Part shown: piece after piece, positions 39,939 to 46,694 of the stretch
Position numbering within the stretch: the stretch's first letter is position 1
How the letters are laid out: every line of letters begins with the position of its first letter
From: Rhizobium anhuiense
GTDB lineage: Bacteria; Pseudomonadota; Alphaproteobacteria; Rhizobiales; Rhizobiaceae
Length of the DNA stretch: 64,000 bases
Assembly: GCF_003985145.1 (NCBI RefSeq)
Contig: NZ_ML133532.1
Location: 140,292-204,291 of the forward strand
Direction of reading: 5' to 3'
The notes under the pieces: model-generated
The model's database searches: none
The model's input: the letters and a program-made list of their open reading frames with translations, nothing else
Told to the model about the DNA's origin: nothing
Translations under genes and position numbers: made by a program

Positions 39939-40694
39939 TTATTCTATCACCAGATACGAAGTCAGCGGATTTGCCGGATCGCGCCGGATCGCATAGCGCG
40001 ACAGGCCCAGAACCTCACGCAGGGCCAGCGTCTCTCCAGGAAACTCCGGCATGTTGAGTTCGTCGAAAGCCAGTACGCTACCCTTGGTCAGATACGGCAG
40101 AATTGCTTCAAGGCAATCGCGCGTCGGAACGTATAGGTCGAAGTCGAAATAGGCTAGCGCCACGATCGTCTCGGGCCGCGCCTTGAGATAGGCAGGAACA
40201 GTCTGTGTTGCATCCCCGCGGACCAACTCGTGCTTTTTCTTGTGAGGGATAGGCGCGTTCTGGGTATGGAAATCGAGTATGCTTTCGAGTTCCATCTCCC
40301 AGTTTGCAGCAACACCGTAGTCACCCGGCAGGACATTTCCGCCGTCCTCCGCCGCAACCGATGGAAAGCCCTCAAAAGTATCAAAGCCGATAATTTTGCG
40401 ATTATAGTTGTAAGGCTCGTGGATGCCGCGAAGATTGGAGAACAAGGCCATGTTCTGTCCCCAGCGCACGCCAAATTCCATAATCACGCCGTGCACCGGG
40501 AGGATCATTTGGTAGAGTTGCTGCATGAAATTTATTCGCGACAAGGTTTGACGCGTCAGGTAGAGGCCGAGATTGTCCAAAAGCTCGCGGTCCGGCACGG
40601 CCGAGCCTCGCAAGCCGTCTACGAGTGCCTGCTTTCGATCAGTTTCTCTCTGCGTCGAACCGACGAGGGTCCGGATAGAGCGATCTTCAGTCAT
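39939..40694 (-). CDS. TylF/MycF-like class I SAM methyltransferase
   Basis: A 251-residue methyltransferase related to TylF/MycF O-methyltransferases of deoxysugars. HGVIMEFGVRWGQNMALFSNLR is the SAM motif I, IIGFDTFEGFPS is the typical second block, and ALAYFDFDLYVPTRDCLEAILPYLTKGSVLAFDELN contains the metal-binding acids. It overlaps the preceding methyltransferase gene by 4 bp. Probably methylates a sugar hydroxyl of the surface glycan; 99 bp separate it from the ATP-grasp gene. Confidence 0.78.
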   Translation of the reverse strand: MTEDRSIRTLVGSTQRETDRKQALVDGLRGSAVPDRELLDNLGLYLTRQTLSRINFMQQLYQMILPVHGVIMEFGVRWGQNMALFSNLRGIHEPYNYNRKIIGFDTFEGFPSVAAEDGGNVLPGDYGVAANWEMELESILDFHTQNAPIPHKKKHELVRGDATQTVPAYLKARPETIVALAYFDFDLYVPTRDCLEAILPYLTKGSVLAFDELNMPEFPGETLALREVLGLSRYAIRRDPANPLTSYLVIE

Positions 40695-41590
40695 GTCGCA
40701 GTTCCTTCGGTCTTGGGGCGCAGAAAGGCAGTCAAGTTGCGTCCGAACCCAACCTCGGCGAGTGCGCTGTAGAACCGGTTGGCGGCCTCCGGGCCGGCGG
40801 CACCCACAATTGCCTCGAGCTTCAGGCGCGCGCGATGGGCGTCCCGCCCCAAAGCGGGATTTGCAACGTAGTTCGACCCCGGATGGGCGAGAAAGAAATC
40901 TATGGGGAAGTCACCGATGATCGCCAAGGTGTCCCAGCCCGTCGCTTTGGCAGTGATCTTCAGGCTGTCGGCAGTGAAGTAGGACATATGGTCAGGAATC
41001 GCAATCCAAAAGCGCCTATCTATGTCACCGTTCGACAACAGAGTCTCATGATACGCGTTACCGTCATTAGGCACTGTTACCACCAGAAGGCCGCCGGGTT
41101 CCACGAGCAGCCGTAGGGCTTCCATGAGCCCAATGGGATCGAGTACATGCTCCAGCACGTTACCGAGCCAAACAAGATCGTAGGTGGTGTTTGCTGCGAT
41201 GTGGGCCTGGAGCAGTGCGAAAATATCTCCTTGTTCCACCCGGTCGGCCATTTCCCGGTTCATATTTTCGACACCGACGGCGCTGAAGTCAATGCCGGCA
41301 ACCGTCCACCCTCTTGAGGCAAATTCAGCCATCACGAAGCCTTCGCCGCAACCGACATCAAGGAGGCGACCACGCCGGCTATCCCCGAGGATACTCTGCG
41401 CCTTTGCGGCACGCTGTGTAATTCTAAGGCGAATGGCGTGCAGTTCTTCTGGCAGGTATTCGCGACGATAACTGCTGCGCTCGGTCTGATAATAGGTCTC
41501 GGTGTAGTAGGCAGCGAGCGCCTCCGGGGAGGGGCGGTCAACAACTTCGAGAAAGCCGAAGGGATGACGACGAAGTCGGGGGTCAGTCAT
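40691..41590 (-). CDS. Class I SAM-dependent methyltransferase
   Basis: A 299-residue methyltransferase with motif I GRLLDVGCGEGFVMAEF near residue 95, AGIDFSAVGVENMN and LVWLGNVLEHVLDP. The N-terminal DPRLRRHPFGFLEVVDRPSPEALAAYYTETYYQ, ending in YYxxxYY, is common in methyltransferases of polysaccharide clusters. Four-bp overlaps on both sides couple it to pseF and the TylF-like gene. The acceptor is unknown. Confidence 0.82.
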   Translation of the reverse strand: MTDPRLRRHPFGFLEVVDRPSPEALAAYYTETYYQTERSSYRREYLPEELHAIRLRITQRAAKAQSILGDSRRGRLLDVGCGEGFVMAEFASRGWTVAGIDFSAVGVENMNREMADRVEQGDIFALLQAHIAANTTYDLVWLGNVLEHVLDPIGLMEALRLLVEPGGLLVVTVPNDGNAYHETLLSNGDIDRRFWIAIPDHMSYFTADSLKITAKATGWDTLAIIGDFPIDFFLAHPGSNYVANPALGRDAHRARLKLEAIVGAAGPEAANRFYSALAEVGFGRNLTAFLRPKTEGTAT

Positions 41591-42288
41591 CCGAAGAGCC
41601 TTTCGTGTTTATATTCGGCAATCGTCCAATCTTCCTCGGTGTCGATATCCTGCATGCGGTCCGCCGGTACCACGATCGACCCGGTGTTCGTGCCCATAAG
41701 CACCTGAGTGCGCAGGAAGGCTGCAGTTCGGAACCAATACCACTGTCCCACATCATGGTAAGCCGCCGGCAAATCCTGACTCCGGGAATTGAGGTTCTCT
41801 GGGAAGTTCAAAAGCACCCTTCCCGCCGCGTCCCGCGCCAGCGATCGCCAAATCGGATAGGAAAAGGCTGCGATCGGCATCATGACGTCGAAATCGCTGT
41901 CCTCGAGGCGTGCCCGTCCGTTGGCCAGGTCTCTGCCCTGTACAAACGGCGCGGTCGGATAAAGACAGCAACCCAGTGTGTAGTTGTGCCCAATTTTGCT
42001 GAGTTGTTCGAGTACCTCTGCAAGGACGTCGGCGGTAGTTGCGTAGTCGTTGGACGTACGAGCCGACCGTAGGAAGGGCACTTCAGCTCCCGCCGCGCGG
42101 GCCACATCCGCGATTTCGTCATCGTCGGTCGAAACAAGGACCGAGTCGAAAGCGCCGGACATCAATGCAGCCTCAACCGACCACAGCAGCATCGGGCGAC
42201 CGCGGAAAGGGCGAATATTCTTCCGAGGAATGCGCTTGCTGCCGCCGCGGGCCGGAATGATGCAGACGGCGTTCGACCCTCCGTTCAA
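41587..42288 (-). CDS. pseF: Pseudaminic acid cytidylyltransferase
   Basis: A 233-residue CMP-nonulosonate synthetase activating pseudaminic acid with CTP. IIPARGGSKRIPRKNIRPFRGRPML is the nucleotide-binding signature, VSTDDDEIADVARAAGAEVPFLR follows, and the PTAPFVQGRDL and DIDTEEDW blocks fit PseF rather than NeuA. It overlaps pseI by 4 bp and the methyltransferase by 4 bp. Confidence 0.9.
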   Translation of the reverse strand: MNGGSNAVCIIPARGGSKRIPRKNIRPFRGRPMLLWSVEAALMSGAFDSVLVSTDDDEIADVARAAGAEVPFLRSARTSNDYATTADVLAEVLEQLSKIGHNYTLGCCLYPTAPFVQGRDLANGRARLEDSDFDVMMPIAAFSYPIWRSLARDAAGRVLLNFPENLNSRSQDLPAAYHDVGQWYWFRTAAFLRTQVLMGTNTGSIVVPADRMQDIDTEEDWTIAEYKHERLFG

Positions 42289-43367
42289 GCCTCGAACCCA
42301 CCCTCAATCATCGAAGCGTCAAGGGGCTCCCCGAAAGCGATGTCGCGCGCGGCACAGCGGCCGAGCAAGGCATCGAAATGCTTCGGTTTCATGCCGAAGC
42401 CAGGGCGGATCGATCGCAGATTGACGTCGGTAAAAATTTCGCCCTTCCTGACAGGCGCGACGATATAAAGTGAGCGGCGGTTCTTGAGAACGATGGTTTC
42501 GGATGCCGTCGGTGCAAAGGCCGGCGTGCCGACGGCCACCCGGGCAATGCGCGCGGCCTGCACGAGGCTGGCCAGTTCGGCCGGCTCCAGCGAAAAGGCA
42601 CTGTCCACCCCGCCCTCGGACCGATCCAGCGTGAAGTGTTTTTCGATGAAATCCGCCCCGAGTGCGATAGCAATGGCCGGAACCACCGTGCCTAGTGTGT
42701 GATCCGACAAGCCGGCAACAACCTCGAACCGGCGGGCGATCTCTCCGATGGTGGCCAAGTTGGCTTCTTCGGGTGGCGCGGGATAAGCAGCGGTGCAGTG
42801 TAGCACCACAAGCTCTTCAGCTCCTGCAGAACGCGCGGCCTCCACAGCTTCGCCGATCTCTTCAAGGCTTGCCATCCCTGTGGACATGACGATCGGCTTG
42901 CCAGTCCGGGCAACACGTCTGATGAGTGGCAAATCGATCAGCTCTGGCGATGCGATCTTGTAGGCCGGGGCGCCGAGCGATTCCAGAAGATCGACTGCGG
43001 TCGCATCGAACGGCGACGAAAACAGCGTGATCCCTACCTTGCGTGCATATTCGAAAATAGGGGCGTGCCACTCCCATGGGGTGTGCGCTTCCTCATACAG
43101 GCCATAAAGTTTGCGGCCGTCCCAAAGCCCGCCTTCGACGGTGAAACCTGGCCCATCGTGGTCTATCGTGATGGTATCGGCGCGGTAGGTCTGGATTTTC
43201 ACGCCGTCGGCGCCAGCCTCTTTCGCCTTGTCGATGATGCGATAGGCACGCTCGAGATCCTGGTTATGATTGCCGGACATCTCTGCTAAAATGTAGGGAG
43301 GGTAATCGGGACCGATTGCTCTTCCGGCGATCGTAACTCTCTTTTGCTGTATGTTAGACAATTTCAC
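42285..43367 (-). CDS. pseI: Pseudaminic acid synthase
   Basis: A 360-residue NeuB/PseI-type synthase condensing phosphoenolpyruvate with 2,4-diacetamido-2,4,6-trideoxy-L-altrose. ILAEMSGNHNQDLERAYRIIDKA and GADGVKIQTYRADTITID form the TIM-barrel start, and GADFIEKHFTLDRSEGGVDSAFSLEP closes it. A C-terminal SAF domain (LYIVAPVRKGEIFTDVNLRSIRPG) is present. AEMSGNHN and the barrel length point to PseI rather than sialic or legionaminic synthases. The start appears to be GTG at 43367. First gene of the six-gene operon. Confidence 0.92.
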   Translation of the reverse strand: MKLSNIQQKRVTIAGRAIGPDYPPYILAEMSGNHNQDLERAYRIIDKAKEAGADGVKIQTYRADTITIDHDGPGFTVEGGLWDGRKLYGLYEEAHTPWEWHAPIFEYARKVGITLFSSPFDATAVDLLESLGAPAYKIASPELIDLPLIRRVARTGKPIVMSTGMASLEEIGEAVEAARSAGAEELVVLHCTAAYPAPPEEANLATIGEIARRFEVVAGLSDHTLGTVVPAIAIALGADFIEKHFTLDRSEGGVDSAFSLEPAELASLVQAARIARVAVGTPAFAPTASETIVLKNRRSLYIVAPVRKGEIFTDVNLRSIRPGFGMKPKHFDALLGRCAARDIAFGEPLDASMIEGGFEA

Positions 43368-43686
43368 CGAATTTCTCTTACGCTGCGATTACAGTGCCGC
43401 TCCATCAATCTCAGCACTGGCGGCGGTGCACTTGTGACAAACGGGTTTGAGAGCAATACCGTCTCTTATTATCGTCAACCTATTCGCCTATGCAACCGCT
43501 ATTCTTATGTCGGTGCGGCGGGCTGCCGTTCAGTTTTCGTGAGCCGTGAAAGATGCTGCGCATCGCAAAATTCTGATACTTTTTTGGTCCTGCCGATAAT
43601 ATGAAGCATGGCGAGCATCATGCTTGTGCGTTCCGCAATGCAAGGGCCCGTGCAGTGACTGCTAGATTGAAGAACCAGTCGAGGAT
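43368..43686. other. 319-bp divergent intergenic region, no gene seen
   Basis: Between pseI and the rhamnosyltransferase-like gene. No frame with a ribosome site or family resemblance. It should hold the promoters of both operons; none could be placed with confidence. Confidence 0.5.
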
Positions 43687-44607
43687 ATGCCCTTTATGAT
43701 TGCTGAGTCAGCTTTGACGGATAAGTCTCGGACGGTCGCAGTTATCGTCACATATGAGCCTGATCCCGAAGCACTGTATCCGCTTATAGAGAGCGTCCGC
43801 ACCCAAGTTGATGATATCTATCTGATCGATAATGGTGACGGAACGAAGCTTCCTTCGTTCGTGTACGACTTCAATATCGAGGTCACCTGTCTGGGCGAGA
43901 ATTACGGTATCGCTTACGCGCAAAATGTTGCGATCCGCCGAGCCGAGGCGCGGGGTTGTGAATACATCCTGCTGTTGGATCAAGATAGCGTGCCTGCTGC
44001 TGGAATGGTCCGGCAACTCATAACCGCTCTCGAAGGCTTGAAGGAAAGGGGGATTGCGGTAGCGGCTGTGGGGCCGAGCTATCTCGACCATCGCCAAGGC
44101 GAAACGGCGCCGTTTGTATATCGACAAGGGCTGAAGCTTAAGCGGCGTCCCAGGTCGGAGCAAGAGGAAACAAGCAGTGCCGATTTTCTGATTGCCTCAG
44201 GTTCTCTTATTCCCGTCGCCGTCTTCAAGAGTGTTGGTCATATGGAGGAGGGGCTATTCATTGATTATGTCGATATCGAGTGGGGCCTGCGTGCCAAGGA
44301 AAAGGGTTTCGGCTTATTTGGCGTGAACGATGCCTTCATGGAACATTCGATGGGGGACGAATGGATTGATTTCAACGGCCGCAGCGTCCCGGTTCATAGC
44401 CCTTTGAGGCACTATTATGCGGTTCGCAATGCTGTCTGGCTCATCCGGCGGCCATGGATCGGCTGGGCATGGCGCTTTATATTGGCTCTGCGCATTTTCC
44501 GTCAGTTCGTCTTTTTCAGTGTGTTTGGGGTTAAGAGGTGGCACCATTCGAAGATGATGGTTCTCGGAATCTACCATGGCCTGATCGGCCGAACGGGTCG
44601 ATTGTAA
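43687..44607 (+). CDS. Rhamnosyltransferase-like family 2 glycosyltransferase
   Basis: A 306-residue GT2 enzyme. VAVIVTYEPDPEALYPLIESV, DDIYLIDNGDGTK and YILLLDQDSVPAAGMVRQL match the rhamnosyltransferase subgroup (RfbF/WbbL-like), with DQDS as the metal site. The FIDYVDIEWGLRAKEKGF and HYYAVRNAVWLIRRPW blocks complete the family pattern. A start at 43696 is equally possible. It probably adds L-rhamnose from the rml pathway. It is alone on its strand and convergent with the 571-residue gene. Confidence 0.87.
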   Translation: MPFMIAESALTDKSRTVAVIVTYEPDPEALYPLIESVRTQVDDIYLIDNGDGTKLPSFVYDFNIEVTCLGENYGIAYAQNVAIRRAEARGCEYILLLDQDSVPAAGMVRQLITALEGLKERGIAVAAVGPSYLDHRQGETAPFVYRQGLKLKRRPRSEQEETSSADFLIASGSLIPVAVFKSVGHMEEGLFIDYVDIEWGLRAKEKGFGLFGVNDAFMEHSMGDEWIDFNGRSVPVHSPLRHYYAVRNAVWLIRRPWIGWAWRFILALRIFRQFVFFSVFGVKRWHHSKMMVLGIYHGLIGRTGRL

Positions 44608-44685
44608 TCCCGTCGTCCCGCCGATCAGCGTTTTTGTCCTAGCGCATCGGAAAGCAGGATGCGTAGATTCCAAAGTGTCCTTTGT

Positions 44686-44715
44686 TGCATCCGACGGGGA
44701 CGCACGGCGCTCTAA
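44686..44715 (+). repeat. Rhizobial intergenic palindrome, copy 2
   Basis: TGCATCC (44686-44692) faces GGACGCA (44698-44704) with one mismatch in the stem, followed by CGGCGCTCTAA. The 18-mer at 44698-44715 is identical to that at 19882-19899. It lies between two convergent genes. Confidence 0.6.
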
Positions 44716-46427
44716 TGAGACGGAAAATACGTCTCAGTCTCGAACCAATTGAGATTGCGCTGTACCATCATCTCGTAATGAGACTGATCTTCACAGGCCC
44801 GTATCTGTTTCATGACGAATTCAAGGTCGCCTACCTGGGAATGCTCGGCATTCAAGGCGGTGTAGTCTGAAACTGGAAATTCCCGCATGATCAACGCAGG
44901 AATCCCGCGCCCGATGCCTTCCAGAAGCGCAGTCGACCCAAATGAGACCGTTGCGAATATCATATTCGGCAAATCCAGTTCATTCGCGGTCTGATCGGTA
45001 AAGATAAACTTATGTCCCGATGGAAAAGATCTCTCCATCCAGTCCGCAGGCTCCCAATAGGCCTTCGGCTTCACCAAAACGCGAAATCTGTCGGGCAAGG
45101 ATCCCAACGCGCTGTAGAACCGGCGTAACGCTTGCTCCTGGCGAGCGTTGTCAAGTACGGGCATCCTGTTCAGCCGATGTGCGCCTGCGAAAACGACGAC
45201 ATGGACGGGCTCGTCGGCGCAATAGGGGCGCCCGCCTTGCGGTTTTGCAAGCATCAGGCTCGAATCGACGTGGATCCGCGCTGAATCCACGCAGCGCGCC
45301 CAGGCTTGCGCGGCGCTAGATGTCATCGCTGTGACACCCGCAATAGCAGCATGTTTATGAAAGGGAACGTGTCCCGCATTGGAAGAGTGAGGCCACACGT
45401 AGATCGCGCCCCCTGCTGCCGCTACTGCATGGCTTATCAGTGCAGATTCAAAAAACAGGTGGTCGGATATATGGACTTCGCGAGCCCCCGTTGCGGCAAC
45501 GGCCCTGTGTGCAGTGGCCAGCGCGGCTTTTGAGGTACCGCCCACCAACTGAAAGAAACCGTGGGCGAGATCCGGAATACTTCCAGAGGGGGCAAATATT
45601 GCAAATTCCCTGCAGTCCGTCACCATCCGGAAATTCAAACTTATCTGTTGGCCATTGTCCGCCTTACCCCAGAGGAGAATATCGTCGGCGGAGTTTGAGT
45701 CTCGCGCATTCCCGACAATGGCAGCGTTGCCAATCGAAGCTTTAATAGCGCCGGGATCGCGCATGCCGTTACCGCAGAAAATCCGCTCCACTCGTTTCGA
45801 AGGCACCCTGGCAGCAACATCCGACCGCCACCAGGCGCGGTCTGGAATGAAATTGAGATTTGATCTTCCCGAAAGGAAACGGCCGGCCAATTCCTCGGAG
45901 TCGGCGAGCAAGAACACTGCGGCGCCGCGTCGCCGGAGTTCCCGCGCCAGGACGATGGGCTCAAGCTGGCTCTGAGCCCAGTGACTCAGGCAGGTAATCT
46001 CTCCGGTGTGGATCGGGATGATAATGATCCGCTTGCCGAACTTGTCGTGAATATGCCGCGCCAGATGGCGAATCGGATAAATGACGCAAATTTCCGACCA
46101 GATTGAAAAGAGCCAAGCGGCGGAAAAGGCGGCCGCATCGCTCGGGCTATCGGGAACAAACATTCGTGTGAGACGACGGCATACGCGGGCCGCCAATTCG
46201 ATGCTGATCCGGGTGCCGGAAGAAGGATTTCGCCCTCCGATCGGATAATTCGCTTCCTCTTGCAGCGCTTCCAGAAGCCTAGAGTCTAATACCTCGTATC
46301 TTTCTTTTAGAAATACCTTCGTATCGGGGCGCTTTGCTACGATAACGTCTAGATTAGAGTGGTTTCTAATGTGAATTTTACAGAGAATTTGCCTAAGTAA
46401 AGCTCTTATGTGTCTTTTCCCAATCAT
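44712..46427 (-). CDS. Unrecognised protein of the surface-polysaccharide cluster, GT-B-like C-terminus
   Basis: A 571-residue soluble protein without signal peptide or membrane anchor. I recognise no named family. The last 200 residues look like the second half of a GT-B glycosyltransferase of the CDP-glycerophosphotransferase or capsule type: VLVKPKAYWEPADWMERSF, then FIFTDQTANELDLPNMIFATVSFGSTALLEGIGRGIPALIMREFP. In such enzymes the FGSTALLE-type loop contacts the donor phosphates. The middle (EVHISDHLFFESALISHAVAAAGG, VWPHSSNAGHVPFHK) resembles acceptor-site segments of surface-carbohydrate transferases. GGAG precedes the ATG. The first 120 bases are AT-rich compared with neighbours. It could transfer pseudaminic acid, but that is a guess. 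Confidence 0.55.
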   Translation of the reverse strand: MIGKRHIRALLRQILCKIHIRNHSNLDVIVAKRPDTKVFLKERYEVLDSRLLEALQEEANYPIGGRNPSSGTRISIELAARVCRRLTRMFVPDSPSDAAAFSAAWLFSIWSEICVIYPIRHLARHIHDKFGKRIIIIPIHTGEITCLSHWAQSQLEPIVLARELRRRGAAVFLLADSEELAGRFLSGRSNLNFIPDRAWWRSDVAARVPSKRVERIFCGNGMRDPGAIKASIGNAAIVGNARDSNSADDILLWGKADNGQQISLNFRMVTDCREFAIFAPSGSIPDLAHGFFQLVGGTSKAALATAHRAVAATGAREVHISDHLFFESALISHAVAAAGGAIYVWPHSSNAGHVPFHKHAAIAGVTAMTSSAAQAWARCVDSARIHVDSSLMLAKPQGGRPYCADEPVHVVVFAGAHRLNRMPVLDNARQEQALRRFYSALGSLPDRFRVLVKPKAYWEPADWMERSFPSGHKFIFTDQTANELDLPNMIFATVSFGSTALLEGIGRGIPALIMREFPVSDYTALNAEHSQVGDLEFVMKQIRACEDQSHYEMMVQRNLNWFETETYFPSH

Positions 46428-46694
46428 ATATACTCCGAGCTAAATTTTTTGATTCCTGTGGCCGGCAGCACGATATCATAGGGTGCTTGCGAGCCAGCCG
46501 GTATTCTCAGCTTCTTCTGCATATCGAACGTGCGCCAACCATAAGGTGCTCCGCGCGCGAGGCCGAAACCGGATCATTCCGGCGGTAAAATCCTGTGGGA
46601 AGCCCTTTTGTCAAATACCCTATTTCCAACACAGCAATTATCGATAGAAGCTAAACTCAATAACGCAGTGTTCCAAATGCCGAGAGAGAGCTAG

